A stretch of 64,000 nt of DNA from Agrypnia vestita (Eukaryota; Arthropoda; Insecta; Trichoptera; Phryganeidae), in assembly GCA_016648135.1 (NCBI GenBank), contig JADDOH010002105.1:1-64000 (forward strand), written 5' to 3'. The notes below the pieces were generated by a model that saw only the letters and a list, made by a program, of their open reading frames with translations, was not told the origin of the DNA and did no database searches. This document shows positions 21,906 through 32,194 of the stretch, in pieces. A program made the position numbers and the translations under genes. The number at the start of each line of letters is the position of its first letter. Positions within the stretch are counted from its first letter, which is position 1.

Positions 21906-22471
21906 TTAAAAATATATATATTTTTATTTTAATAAGTGAATTATTGCATTTAATTTTATTTATACGCTGTAGAATGTAGAAGCCTAGAGATCCCATAATG
22001 GTACATTTCGTGTATTAGAGATTTTTATGGTTTTTATTAGGTGTTCGGATTTTTGTAACACGCCGATTACCAATATATTTTAAAACGTTTTGTAATAGAC
22101 CAAACCCACAACATTTTATGGATAAATTATCTGAATTATTTTTAAAACCAAATTTATTAATCGATTACAAAGACATACAGAAATATCAAATAAACGAAAA
22201 CATATTTTTGTTGCTACCGGAAAATGTAGCGAAAATGAGAACTTGAGTGTGAAAATTATGTACCGTTATGTAGGTAATAGTGGTTTTATTTTATCTAGAA
22301 TATTCTACTTATATGGGTTTATCATTGGAAAGCACTTAAGTAGAATTTATGCAAAACAGTTATATAATTTGTATTCCTAATATTCCGATAACAATTATTT
22401 ATTATCACTCGTAATAATATTCTGTCCCATGAATTTAATGAATAGTTAATTTCACAATTTTTAAATATATG
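21906..22471. other. AT-rich DNA without recognisable features
   Basis: Nothing callable was seen. Confidence 0.5.
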
Positions 22472-22760
22472 TAGGGTGTAACAAAGCTGGTTAATAATAC
22501 TTAACAGGTAGTTTCCTACTTAAATTATGAGTCAAAAAGTTCAAGTACCAATATTATAATATAAATATTTACGGAGAGTATTTCTAATTTATTTTCTATA
22601 AAACGTTGAATTATCATTAAAGTAACTTTAATAATATCGATTATTAAAAATTCATTCGCTTTCATCCAGGTCAAATTAAATTTATAAAACCTTGCAGAAA
22701 TTTTAATCAGATTATTTGAGAGGTTTTAATAATTTTAATATACTTTTTAAAAAAATTAAA
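22472..22760. mobile_element. Palindromic MITE family A, left half
   Basis: Begins TAGGGTGTAACAAAGCTGGT, then ACTTAACAGGTAGTTTCC, TTATGAGTCAAAAAGTTCAA, TTCTATAAAACGTTGAATTA, AAAATTCATTCGCTTTCATC. It breaks off after the start of the centre. Confidence 0.85.
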
Positions 22761-23389
22761 TTAAATGCAACGCTCTTTCCTTGGCACCATAATTTTTTAA
22801 TAAATTAAAATTATAACGTTTTGGATGTGTATTGCACCATCTTCAGTAATAACCTAAAATATTTTTAGACTAACAAAATAATTACGATGGGCTTCCACAA
22901 ATTAATCACGAAAATTTTGAAGCATTATTAATAATTTTATCTATAATATCTATGATATATATCATTCATATTTAGGTCCCCACCGCTTACCCAGGACCGT
23001 TCTAAGAGCAAAAACTTTCCATATCGGTCCTACTCAATCGTCTCCAGGTTGAAATTTTTTTCAACTAATAAGCAGGACCTTGCTGCACCGCACCGGTCGT
23101 ATAAACCGTTGGAAGTGGCACGGCCGCTCGAACAAAGCTATTCACTGTCCCCGCCTTAAGATATGTCTTTATTGAAAAAAGAAAATACACGAATAACATA
23201 ATCATAATACATAAAGAAAAATAATAATACATAGAAAAAAAAACAGTAACATAATAGTAAGAAGGAAAAAAAATAAAAAGAAACCAAATAATAGAAGTGT
23301 AAATAACAAAATCAAAGAAAAACAATAAAGTAGGTACATATAATGATAAAAAAAAGTAATAAGAAATTAATGCTATAAAATAAAAGACG

Positions 23390-23770
23390 AAATCCCACGG
23401 CGGCGTAAATGTACAGCTTCTAACCATGGCGCGTCTGCCCAATTTGATATCGTTTTTAAATAATCCGCGCCCGTACGTTAGGCCATCTCGTAACCGCCAT
23501 TTCCAATTTGCATTTTTGTCCGCGATATTGTTTGATCGGCGCATTTTTGCCGGATGCTAAAATGCCGGATCGAGCGCGGCCGGCCGTCGGGAAAAATCGC
23601 ACAAAAAGTGTCGAGTTTAGCGCTCGGCGCCGAATCCAGCCGCGGATGTAAATCGGATCGCCAAATTAACACCGCCTCGAGGCGCGCCAGGCGTGCTGAA
23701 GCATGATTGATTTATTCGCGAATTATGCGTCCGTGTCACACGTACGACAACGGAATCATTCGTTCGGCGA
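23390..23770. promoter_or_regulatory. CpG-rich, possibly conserved non-coding island
   Basis: About 380 bp of much higher GC and CpG than the flanks, including GCGCGGCCGGCCGTCGG and GCGCTCGGCGCCG, with no convincing frame. ATGATTGATTTATTCGC (from about 23703) has the TGATTGAT/TGATTTAT form of TALE-Hox sites. The - strand frames across it (23065-23544, 23478-23672) are low-complexity or unrecognised. Interpretation as an enhancer or promoter is an inference from composition. Confidence 0.35.
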
Positions 23771-24004
23771 TGAAAATAAATCATTATTTTTTGTGACGTG
23801 CTTTGCTGGAATTTTTTTCACAAAGCGTTTGTGGTCTTTTAGCTCTTGCAGCTCTTTCCTTGAAAAAAAAATGTGATAACAGACTCCACCTCTCCGGTAG
23901 TGATGAGCCAGCTAGGGTATCGAACGTTAAATCAGAAAAATGATAACAGATATCTTGTATCCATGGACAAATACTTGGAGTTAAAGAAAAAATTAAATAT
24001 ATAT

Positions 24005-24335
24005 ATATATATATATTATTTTTTATTTTTTATTTTTATTTTATTTATTTAATACAACATACAGTTTATTACATTTTATATTATTCTAGTTTATTAAATC
24101 TATAATTAATACATAAGTTTTATTCACTCTAGAAAGAGACTAACTCTTGTGCTTGGAGGGGGGATTTTATTTATTTTTTTAATTTTCTTTTTTTGTAGTG
24201 TTCATTTAACTTATTTCTTATTTGTTTGATCTCAGATATCTTCTTTATTTCTGTAGGGAGGCTATTGATATTCTTTATTCCTAAATATATATAATTTTTC
24301 TGATATTGTTTGGTATTTTGAAATTATTTAAAAAT
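24005..24335 (-). pseudogene. LINE ORF2 C-terminus and 3' UTR, - strand
   Basis: On the - strand GIKNINSLPTEIKKISEIKQ, then IRNKLNEHYKKRKLKK and a stop, matches the tail of insect non-LTR ORF2 proteins (pattern N-x-LP-x-x-IK, then LK/LN-x-x-L). It is followed by CCAAGCACAAGAG, GAATAAAAC and an AAATAAATAAAAT tail at 24060-24010. Only the last ~40 codons survive. Confidence 0.65.
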
Positions 24336-24462
24336 CCTAAGGATGTGCTTGTTTCAAAATTTACAATAAGTGTTTTCTTTAATTATTTGTATAATATATA
24401 TTTTTTGTTAATACATATTTTCTAATTTCGGAACTGGGAATTTCAAATACACTGTACTTACT

Positions 24463-24692
24463 CTATTCTCCTTCAAAGTAGTCCCTTTGGTAATTAAACA
24501 TTTCTGGAACGCATCTTTCGGAATGTTGTCCGACAAGGCCGTCGTGTCTTCCCGTGATTCAAATCTACATCGACATTTTTAAGTTGGGGAACAGCCAAAA
24601 ATAATGCGGAGCCATGTCGGGAATGTAGAAAGGTCGAGTAACCAGGGGAGTACTGTTTTTGACCAAGAAAGCCTGATACCAGACAACCAGAC
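24463..24692 (-). pseudogene. Decayed mariner-family transposase, C-terminal relic
   Basis: On the - strand: AFLVKNSTPLVTRPFYIPDM, APHYFWLFPNLK, then in a second frame RFESREDTTALSDNIPKDAF, and in the final frame DYFEGE followed by TAG (24465-24463). This is the order of a mariner-type C-terminus: YSPD(L/M)AP, D-F-x-LFP-x-LK, RFESRED, IPK, YFEG. The residue where the third catalytic Asp is expected (APxD) reads Tyr, and at least two frameshifts are present, so it is inactive. It differs from the intact element at 28226 (which ends TYFD), so it is another lineage. A family A half-element starts immediately to its right. Confidence 0.8.
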
Positions 24693-24699
24693 TAGATAA

Positions 24700-24895
24700 A
24701 ACCTTGTAAAAAAATTCCGGTTCAAATTCTGCAAGGTTTTAATTATTTTATTTTAGTTGTATTAAAGTGTTTAAATTTTTAAAATCCAATTCTTTCACGG
24801 TAGTCCAAGGTTTTACGGAAAATATGTGAGAAATATAAAAAAATATGCAAACTTTGAAGTAGCTTACAGGCAGGAATTTATTTATTTTATTTATT
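24700..24895. mobile_element. Palindromic MITE family A, right half
   Basis: AAACCTTGTAAAAAAATTCC, TTTTAGTTGTATTAAAG, GTAGTCCAAGGTTTTACGG, ATGCAAACTTTGAAGTAGC, CAGGCAGGAATTT. The inner blocks match and the outer end is missing. Confidence 0.7.
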
Positions 24896-25010
24896 TTTAT
24901 TTTTATTTTCATTTATTGGTTTTCTTACAGCCATATAATTAATCAATCTTGAAAAAAAACAATAATTGATGTACAGAGTTTTGGGCCAATTACAAGAAAA
25001 CACATATATA
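24885..25010 (-). mobile_element. Possible LINE 3' tail, - strand
   Basis: Reads on the - strand as a 3' UTR ending TGGCTGTAAGAAAACCAAT and then AAAT repeats. Similar in design to 42150-42250. No coding sequence. Confidence 0.35.
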
Positions 25011-26016
25011 CAATCGATAAAAAATAAGAAAAAACATGTCCAATAGTGAGTTTGTGTGAGTGTGTGTATTTGTGTGTTTATTTATTTATTTATTTTGTTT
25101 TGGGAAAAGTTAACAGCAAAACAATCTTAAAAATTTTCCACTGAATTTAAAAATTTACTTTAACATACATTAATAGCGAATGGAGAGGGTGGAGGGGAAT
25201 GTGGGACGGGAGTAGAAGGGAAGATATAATATACAAATTAGTTTGGGTGCGGTAGTGTAGATATTGTTTGTTTTATGTTTCTTATTGTTGCGTTGAAAAT
25301 GTCAATGTGGTGATAGTTTGTGTTAAATGAATTTGTGGATCTGTACATAAAGGAGTTTTGTTTTGAGTTGGTCAATCTCTAAAGAATTACGGATTAACTC
25401 TGTTAAACATGAACAGCGCCATTTTCTTTTTAAAAATTATCTCAAGGACGCTTTAATATTCGATTAAACGCTGCGTGTTAATGCAAAAAACAAACAACGA
25501 AATCATCTCCTTTGCCTTGGCGCACTTGAAGCTGTCTGAATGCCTCTTGTAATGCCGTCGGTCCAATCGAGATCAGTCTCACGGTAGACGTTCTAATGCC
25601 TCGCTTTGTCACTCTGCTAGCTGGAATTTGTTTTTGATAAAAAAAACATTTTTAAATTCACGCATCGAGAGGAATTTTATTTTATTTCTAGAGAAATTGA
25701 TTTGTGAGAGAAATTCCGAGAAAAAAGATCAATAAAATTTGTTTATCATTGTTTTTTATTCGTTTTTACGGATTTTTTTAAGTGCGCACCGTTGTGATGA
25801 TTTATGCTAAAAATAGAAAATGTGTCTTAATGTAATAATAATATTATTATATTATTTCAACGATTATTTTGAATTCTAGCCAGAACCCGTAAAAATGACG
25901 TACTTTTACATGTTTGAATTTTACATTATTTAATTTGTACTTATTATGTCCTAGCAGTATATTTTAGTAACTTTTTAATAACAATATTTGGGGTCAATAT
26001 GCAGGTGTTTATTACA
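25011..26016. other. AT-rich DNA; short LINE-end similarity
   Basis: TCTCAAGGACGCTTTAA near 25440 matches the 3' end of the LINE fragment at 32340. Otherwise no callable feature. Confidence 0.4.
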
Positions 26017-26537
26017 CAGGGTGTCTCGTAACTAGTAGAAAAAACTTAACAGTTGAATTTCTGCCTTGATAATGAGTCAAAAATGTTCAAGCGACCATGA
26101 CCTTAATATTAAGAGTTATGAATATCATAGTTTGCATTTTTTTCGATGTTTCTAACTTATTTTTTTCAAAAATTTGAATAATTATTACAGTAACTTAAAT
26201 CGGTTATGAAAAATTCATTCGCTTTAATACAAGTCGAATAAAATGATTAATCCCTCGCAAAAATTGAAAATATAATTTTTTACAATGTTTTTATCGTTTT
26301 ATTTGAATCATATCGAATCATATTGAATCGTATCGAAGCGAATAAATTTTTCATAATATAATCGAAATAAGTTACTGAAAGGATATTTCAATTTTTTGCA
26401 AAAAAATAAGTCAGAATTATTGAAAAAAAAATGCAAACTTTGTAATTGCATAACTATTGATTCTCATGGTCGTGCTTGCTTGAACATTGGCATGAATTCA
26501 CATGTATAGTTTTTGCTACTAGCTTTGAGACAACCTG
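26017..26537. mobile_element. Palindromic MITE family A, full copy
   Basis: 521 bp. Left end CAGGGTGTCTCGTAACTAGT, right end the complement of CAGGTTGTCTCAAAGCTAGT, with TA following the right end. Arms of about 240 bp carry GAATTTCTGCCTTGATAATG, AGTCAAAAATGTTCAAGC, GACCTTAATATTAAGAGTTA, AATTCATTCGCTTTAATAC. ATCATATCGAATCATATTGA near the centre is a small local duplication. Confidence 0.92.
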
Positions 26538-26739
26538 TATACATAAAGAAAGGGAAATAGATAAATTAATGATCATAATTAATTATCAAAAACATTACCA
26601 AGATAATATAATACCTCCTTTAATCAGTATAAATCATTTTTATAGATAAGCAATTCCATTAATTTTTCTTTGAGGCTTTTCTTAATATTTTCTTTTATAA
26701 AATTACGTGAAAATTTATTAAATATTATCGGTAGGCACT

Positions 26740-26960
26740 GGCTGTTACCCGTCAAAAATGATGAAGCATTGATCCGCGTCTTTGCTAAGCCCTAGTATAT
26801 ATTTATAGTATCTTTTGGGGGTCCGCGGCGAGGCAGCGGTAGCAACATCGCTATCGTTGCCGCCTTCGGGTTTGCTTGCCCGGGGTTCGTTTAAATTACG
26901 GATGTTTGTCCTTTAACCATCGTAACTTTGTGTAACGTCCCTAATTTAATGTACCTCTTT
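26740..26960 (+). mobile_element. SINE S2, tRNA-derived
   Basis: GCTGTTACCCGTCAAAAATG, CGTCTTTGCTAAGCCCTAGT, then tRNA-like GGCAGCGGTAGCAAC (A-box region) and CCGGGGTTCG (B-box region, about 26880), then GTTACGGATG-type tail blocks and ACTTTGTGTAACG. Same family as 13148 and 49740. Confidence 0.75.
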
Positions 26961-27126
26961 AGTTTTAGATAAATGAAAAAATGTATAAAGATGGCCGGAG
27001 TAAGAATTGTGTATCAAGATAAAATAATGTGGCCTTCTATCCTCAGCTTATCCCTGCGGCGAAGCGGCGTGGATGGTTAGTTAGTAGGTATGTAACATTT
27101 AGCAAAAAATAATATTACATTTTAAG

Positions 27127-27560
27127 ATGGCTGTGACTAGTTCGCGTCTTTTGTGCGAAATTGTCGGAGATGTGTTTTCAGCGCGGAGGAACATTATGAA
27201 GATCATCAAAACAAAGTCGCCGAATCGTTTGGCAAAAATACAAAAAAGAACACCCATTTCGTTTGGGGTCTCCCTATTCTTTGCCGAAATCGAGAGTCCC
27301 CTCGTTAGTATGCGTGGAAATGTGCACAGGGTTTTGATACGAGCTCTTTTGCGGGTGTGTTGGTGGATCCTATGTTACGTACGTGCTATGATTGTGTCCG
27401 TGCCCACCGACACTGGCGCGGAAAAACCCCCACACTGGCGGGCCAGACGCGTGTACGTATACCGATCGTGGCCTTGACAATGAACTAGTCCCGAGCGCGC
27501 ACCAATACGGCGACATCGCTAAACCTTGTACACACACACTCGAAGCCGTTATATTATACA
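27127..27560. other. GC-richer unique patch, open frames unidentified
   Basis: Plus-strand frames at 27127-27477 and 27392-27808 overlap, with a - strand frame at 27370-27561. Only the first starts with a good ATG (MAVTSSRLLCEIVGDVFSAR). No family is recognised and no splice structure is evident. It may be exon-like or a regulatory GC patch. Confidence 0.25.
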
Positions 27561-27938
27561 TGCTGTCACGTTTTACAGGGTGGTCTGCGGTACGCTGTAC
27601 GGTTTATGGATGGGATGTGATACACTTGGATGGTTTGTCGGTAGTTTGTAAGAGATTTTCTCGTAATAATTTACAAATTACTTCACATTTAAATATGCGA
27701 GGGAGAGAGAGGTTTCACGATTTCAAGAGTCTCTCTTTCATTCTCGTATATTTAATTTTGCGTCAAGTGATTTGTTTTCTTATTCTTCTACTTCCAGTGC
27801 TATTCTAACTTTATTTACATTTCTCTGGTAGAAAGATTCGGATCTTCAGTGTTAAAAAAAATAAGGAAAACTTAATAATAAATAATATTCAATGTATACA
27901 ATAATACAATACAATAACTCTCTACAACGTTGAATTAC

Positions 27939-28070
27939 CTCAATATGGTGATCTTCAAACACATAATCTATTACAATGTCATTGTTTTGATAGTCCTCAC
28001 TGAAAACATTGGCAGAATCTAGCAGAATAATTACGCAAATCAACATGAGCATGTCAAGCAAGACTGTCAT
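27939..28070 (-). CDS. Candidate first exon with signal peptide
   Basis: ATG at 28070-28068 (- strand) opens MTVLLDMLMLICVIILLDSA, then NVFSEDYQNNDIVIDYVFED. A hydrophobic core of about 14 residues followed by small residues looks like a secretory signal peptide. GAG followed by GTAATT at about 27938 could be a 5' splice site; without splicing the frame runs on to 27852. The pattern signal peptide, then D-Y, resembles the N-termini of divergent insect ionotropic receptors, but the similarity is too short to assign. The intact mariner lies 156 bp upstream. Confidence 0.25.
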
Positions 28071-28225
28071 TTATCTCTCAGAAAAAGTCTAAATCTCATA
28101 AATACTGTGATGCGCAGTGCAATGAAGATTTTCGATAAAAGGCCAGAAGAAATAAGAAAGGAACAAAGAATTTCTTAATTTAATGTAAAGCTTAGAACAT
28201 ATTACACATGTATGAATTTCAGATA

Positions 28226-28254
28226 TTAGGTCCTTACATATGAAATTGGCGTTT
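28226..28254 (+). repeat. Mariner left terminal inverted repeat
   Basis: TTAGGTCCTTACATATGAAA then TTGGCGTTT. It matches the right repeat at 28 of 29 positions. This is the binding site of the transposase N-terminal domain and the site of cleavage next to TA. Confidence 0.97.
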
Positions 28255-28413
28255 TGCCGTACTGGCAAATTTGATCTCAAATATCTTCTCTTTGGTTAGG
28301 AATTCCAAATCCAAATTTATACAGCTATTTACTCATGTATTTGTGTTTTGAAAATTATAATTCATTTGTTTTTTCCTCAATTGTTTTTTTCTTTGCGTCA
28401 CTCAGTTTACAAA

Positions 28414-29454
28414 ATGAAAAACTTGAAATATCGCGTTATTTACGAGTACGAGTTCCACCGTGGCACCAGTGCTGCAGAAACGGCTCGAAGGATTAATGAT
28501 GTGTATGGCGACGGTGCCGCAAAAGAAAACACGACGGTGCCGCAAAAGAAAACACAGCGTTTTTGGTTCCAACGTTTTCATTCTGGAAATTTCGACCTGC
28601 AGAACAAGCCCCGTGGACGGCCGGAGACCAAAGTTGATTATGAAGAATTGAAGGCTATTGTGGAAGCGGATCCATCGCAAACCACATCCGAGTTAGCTGC
28701 AGGCTGCGGTGTTAGTGATAAAACTGTTTTAATCCACTTGAAGCAAATTGGTAAGGTGAAAAAGCTTGAAAGGTGGGTACCTCACGAATTGAGTGAAGCA
28801 AATCAACAAACGCGCGTTGACTGCTGCGTTGCATTACTCAACCGGCACAATAATGAAGGGATTTTAAATCGAATCATTACCTGTGATGAAAAGTGGATCC
28901 TGTACGATAATCGGAAGCGCTCATCGCAATGGCTGAACCCTGCCGAACCAGCCAAACCATGCCCCAAGCGAAAATTGACTCCAAAAAAGTTACTTGTGAG
29001 CGTTTGGTGGACTAGTGCTGGTGTCGTTCACTACAGCTTTCTTAAATCTGGCCAGACGATTACGGCAGATGTCTATTGTCAGCAACTGCAAACCATGATG
29101 GAAAAGCTAGCTGCTAAACAACCGAGGCTGGTTAATCGCTCTAGGCCACTGCTGCTTCATGATAACGCTAGACCACACACTGCACAACAGACGGCTACCA
29201 AATTAGAGGAGCTTCAATTGGAATGTCTAAGACATCCACCGTACTCTCCGGACCTTGCCCCAACAGATTACCATTTTTTTCGAAATTTGGATAACTTCTT
29301 GCAAAGGAAAAAATTCAACTCCGATGGGGCAGTCCAAACCGCCTTCAAAGATTTTATTGATTCCCGTCCGAATGGTTTTTTTAGTAAAGGGATCGATGAA
29401 CTACCTATGAGATGGCAAAAGTGCATAGATAGCAGTGGTACATACTTTGATTAA
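28414..29454 (+). CDS. Mariner transposase, DD34D, 346 residues
   Basis: Catalyses cut-and-paste transposition of the flanking element in the nucleus. The ATG at 28414 is chosen because the frame further upstream opens only with TTG. Residues 1-40 form the first helix-turn-helix (SAAETARRINDVYGDG), 64-72 the linker with GRPE, 75-120 the second helix-turn-helix ending HLKQIGKVKKLERW, 121-126 the WVPHEL motif. Catalytic residues are Asp158 (TCDEKW), Asp250 (LHDNARPH) and Asp285 (YSPDLAPTD) with exactly 34 residues between the last two, so the triad is intact. Length is close to the family's ~345. Residues about 43-48 (PQKKTQ) look like an extra stretch before WFQRF, caused by a 23-bp tandem duplication. 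No stop or frameshift. Likely functional or recently so, but activity cannot be read from sequence. Confidence 0.97.
   Translation: MKNLKYRVIYEYEFHRGTSAAETARRINDVYGDGAAKENTTVPQKKTQRFWFQRFHSGNFDLQNKPRGRPETKVDYEELKAIVEADPSQTTSELAAGCGVSDKTVLIHLKQIGKVKKLERWVPHELSEANQQTRVDCCVALLNRHNNEGILNRIITCDEKWILYDNRKRSSQWLNPAEPAKPCPKRKLTPKKLLVSVWWTSAGVVHYSFLKSGQTITADVYCQQLQTMMEKLAAKQPRLVNRSRPLLLHDNARPHTAQQTATKLEELQLECLRHPPYSPDLAPTDYHFFRNLDNFLQRKKFNSDGAVQTAFKDFIDSRPNGFFSKGIDELPMRWQKCIDSSGTYFD
28510..28555 (+). repeat. 23-bp tandem duplication inside the transposase
   Basis: GACGGTGCCGCAAAAGAAAA plus CAC occurs at 28510-28532 and again, identical, at 28533-28555. The two copies are read in different frames (GDGAAKENT and TVPQKKT). 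Because 23 is not a multiple of three, the intact frame downstream implies a compensating small indel. Confidence 0.95.
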
Positions 29455-29503
29455 ATAAATATATTATAATAAAAAAAAATCGGCTTTATGTTCCTCCCAT
29501 ACT

Positions 29504-29532
29504 AAACGCCGATTTCATATGTAAGGACCTAA
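29504..29532 (-). repeat. Mariner right terminal inverted repeat
   Basis: On the - strand TTAGGTCCTTACATATGAAA then TCGGCGTTT. The only mismatch to the left repeat is at position 22. Confidence 0.97.
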
Positions 29533-29679
29533 TAGTTTATAAATTTATGAATATCGTATTTATATATCGTAGAGCTCATTTAACTATAAGTCAGTGCCTA
29601 CTTTAATATAAACTGTACTTAACTAGAATTTATATAAAATAAATGTAAAAATATCAAATTATTATCATACTAGCTATGA

Positions 29680-29790
29680 CTTATATTTTTCAGCCCCCAG
29701 TTAAGGCTGTAGGAACAGCGCTATCTAGAGTAGCGTAGCATTAAGTTACGAATTTACGAACAGACAGACAGACGAGGAAATTATTATATA
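29680..29790 (+). mobile_element. SINE-like 3' fragment
   Basis: GGCTGTAGGAACAGCGCTAT, GTTACGAATTTACGAACAGA and a CAGACAGACAGACGAGG end resemble the 3' part of SINE S2 copies. The tRNA-like part is not intact. Confidence 0.35.
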
Positions 29791-31214
29791 TAGATAGATG
29801 AGATCAGCTATTATACTTATTTTGAAAACGGAATGAAATCAGCTATTGGATTCTAACTACGGTTTCGGATGGACATTCGAAATCCAGCCAATATTCTGTC
29901 AGATTAATATTTAATTTCGCTTTCCCTGTTTTTATGTTAACGTTGCAATTCTACCTTCGATGTACTGGCTGCACGCGCTTGATATTTACGTATGCTTAAT
30001 TTTAAAAACAATATTGGGTATTAACATATGTAAGTTGTATCCGTTTTTATTAAATGAAAAGGACAAAAGGAAACAAATGATATTTGTCAATAATGTTGTT
30101 TTTTTTTTACTGTTTTACAACATTTTGCCAACGTTCTACAAGTTTTTGGATGCCTCTGCGATAAAAACTACGGCTACATTGTTCCATCGATTGAACAGAA
30201 GGAGTTATTGAAAACGCTCACTTTTGATTACTTGACATTCCATTTTGAAGGATCGCAATTAAAACAATAAATGTAATGTTAAAGCAAACACAATATCTTA
30301 TGGAAAAAAATGTAAACATAGTAATTTCGCTGTATGTCCGTAACTGGAATGACAACTTTAGATAATTAGAGTGTGACACGCAATCAGCGCGTGGCTCATG
30401 TTGCGCCGTCACGCAAGGTTCGTTATTAATTATTATTATTTCCCGTGGTTTTTCACGGGTGTACTGCTAGTTAAAATAGTAAATATAATGTAAAAGAAAA
30501 CACAATATCTTGTGAAGCAATTTTTTTTCTTTCCAATGAAATAACCTTTACCAATGTTTTGTTGCGCTTTTTAAAATTGGGAAAAAATGGTCACTTCCTA
30601 TGTTAACATCAAATAAATTAACAATTTCCATGTTGATATTATCTGATATATGGTTGGATTTTCTTGTGCAAAAAGATTTATGTTTTATGTAAACTATTAC
30701 ACTTTAATACTTTGATTCGTCTGCAATGAAATAATATTCAGTCTAGAAATAACGAAAATATCTCGTAGATCCGCAAAATTCGACGAAACAATCCGCTTCT
30801 GTACCGTCAGCCGCATCAGACATTTAAGGATTCCTCCGCAGTTTTTCCTGGAATTTCGACGAACAATGTTATTTTTATTTTCTCCATTTCTAGGGATGTG
30901 CGCGGCGAAGTTTCTGCTCTTATTTTGTCTCGAAAAGTACCGAAGTGCAGCGTATCCAAGTCTATTTTAACATAGAATTTACACAGCTGCTTAAGTAAAA
31001 ATGATCGAGAAAACCGCGTTAGAAATGGGGCGTTAGAATTTTTCTTTTACTATTTTCACATGCTAAACTAGTCATTGTCATCTGCTGCTCGTCTAATAGA
31101 CTGTGATGTAAAATTTTCATATACCCACCTATATTATTCTGTTTGATTTTGTAATAATTTTTTGATTGTAAGAATGTAAGAATTTTGCGCAAATTTCGGT
31201 ATAAGAATGCATTG
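29791..31214. other. AT-rich DNA
   Basis: No gene recognised. A short hairpin CCCGTGGTTTTTCACGGG at about 30443-30460 corresponds to the CACCCGTGAAAAATCACG block near 58435 and may be a SINE S2 end. The frame at 29960-30211 has no recognised family. Confidence 0.4.
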
Positions 31215-31370
31215 ATTTTTATTTTTATTAAAATGACGGAACATTGGTTCGCGTTTTTTCTAAGCCCTATTATGTATATATTTATAGCATCTTTTTGGTA
31301 GGTTCTTGAACATTTTCGACTTTTAATCAAGGCAGAAATATATTCCTGCGAGGTTATTAATGTTTTCTGA
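31215..31370 (+). mobile_element. SINE S2 5' fragment joined to a MITE A outer arm
   Basis: AATGACGGAACATTGGTTCG, TCTAAGCCCTATTATG (SINE S2) runs into TTCTTGAACATTTTCGACTT, TTAATCAAGGCAGAAATA, TCCTGCGAGGTTATTAATG. The latter follows the outer right arm at 5918-5970, including the GAGGTTATTAA extension. Confidence 0.55.
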
Positions 31371-31796
31371 ATAATCCAGTATATCAAATAATTTGCGGAG
31401 ACCATGATAAAAAATATATAGGCCAAACCGCGATAAACTTTAATACAAGAATAATGGAACATCGCCGTTATCTAAAATAGAATAACTTCTCTGAATTCCT
31501 ATCCACATAATCGATACCAACCTTTCTTTCGATCGTCACAAATCAAAAAATAATAATAAAGCTAATTAATAATTTCGAAAACACTTATGAGTAATGAAAC
31601 ATTCCAAAACACATTTCCGATCATAGGCTTGTTTCCGTTAATGACCAAAAAATCATCCCCATTACGCGGCCCCCTGTCTTACTCGAATAGTTGACAGCAT
31701 CTGTTCTAAGTTAGTTATTAATTATACCTGATTATTATTAAGGGACTGCTCATCTCGAAACTATAATAGTGATAAATAACTACTTTATTAAAATTT

Positions 31797-32042
31797 TTAA
31801 GAATATTTAATGCAACAATAGACGAACCTTCGAGGAGATTTTAAAACCTGTTCTCGCTGGGTCCCTATTTTTGCGGTCCGTGCACTGAATTTTGTGGAAA
31901 CTTTACAAAAGTGCACGATTCCGTCTTGATCATAGAAAATTGAATGTCTGCACGTAGTTTTTCTCACATGTATGGCTCCCACCGTGAATATTTTTATATA
32001 CAAACCGGGTGTGATTTGTACATGTCGTCTATTTAAAGGCAT
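31797..32042 (-). other. Open frame of 81 codons, unidentified
   Basis: The - strand frame (MPLNRRHVQITPGLYIKIFT, then CRHSIFYDQDGIVHFCKVST) has a protein-like mix of residues and a slightly raised GC. No family recognised, no splice signals evident. Confidence 0.2.
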
Positions 32043-32194
32043 CGCGTCACTCCTGCATTCCGAGTTTCTGAATTAGACAGTCTACCTGGCTAAATATTAT
32101 CGTGTTAAATCTATGCATTCCCCCATCACGTGGTTCATCAAGATTTCACATTGGAGCCATTTATGATATAGTCTTCAAACGATATTATTTATTT

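Larger units (their letters stand above)
28226..29532 (+). mobile_element. Intact mariner transposon, 1307 bp
   Basis: A complete IS630/Tc1/mariner element bounded by 29-bp terminal inverted repeats with one mismatch and flanked by the TA target duplication at 28224-28225 and 29533-29534. It carries one uninterrupted transposase gene, about 190 bp of 5' leader and about 80 bp of 3' region with AATAAA overlapping the stop codon. Size matches the usual ~1.3 kb of mariners. Near-identical repeats and an open gene suggest recent arrival. The closest relatives I can name from motifs are cecropia-type mariners (the Hsmar1 group), with medium certainty. Confidence 0.97.

Noticed and set aside
23065..23544. 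159-codon - strand frame
   Set aside because: Mostly a Phe/Tyr/Leu low-complexity translation of an A-rich stretch; no start context and no family.
28348..28413. 22-residue N-terminal extension of the transposase frame
   Set aside because: It opens with TTG, lies in the element's leader and is hydrophobic and unlike mariners; ATG at 28414 gives the usual length.
28402..28680. Antisense frame over the transposase
   Set aside because: Shadow of the real gene on the other strand.
31019..31462. 147-codon - strand frame
   Set aside because: Built from SINE S2 and MITE A fragments plus AT-rich DNA.
31797..32042. Zinc-finger gene
   Set aside because: A few Cys/His and linker-like residues appear in different frames, but no C2H2 spacing is met.
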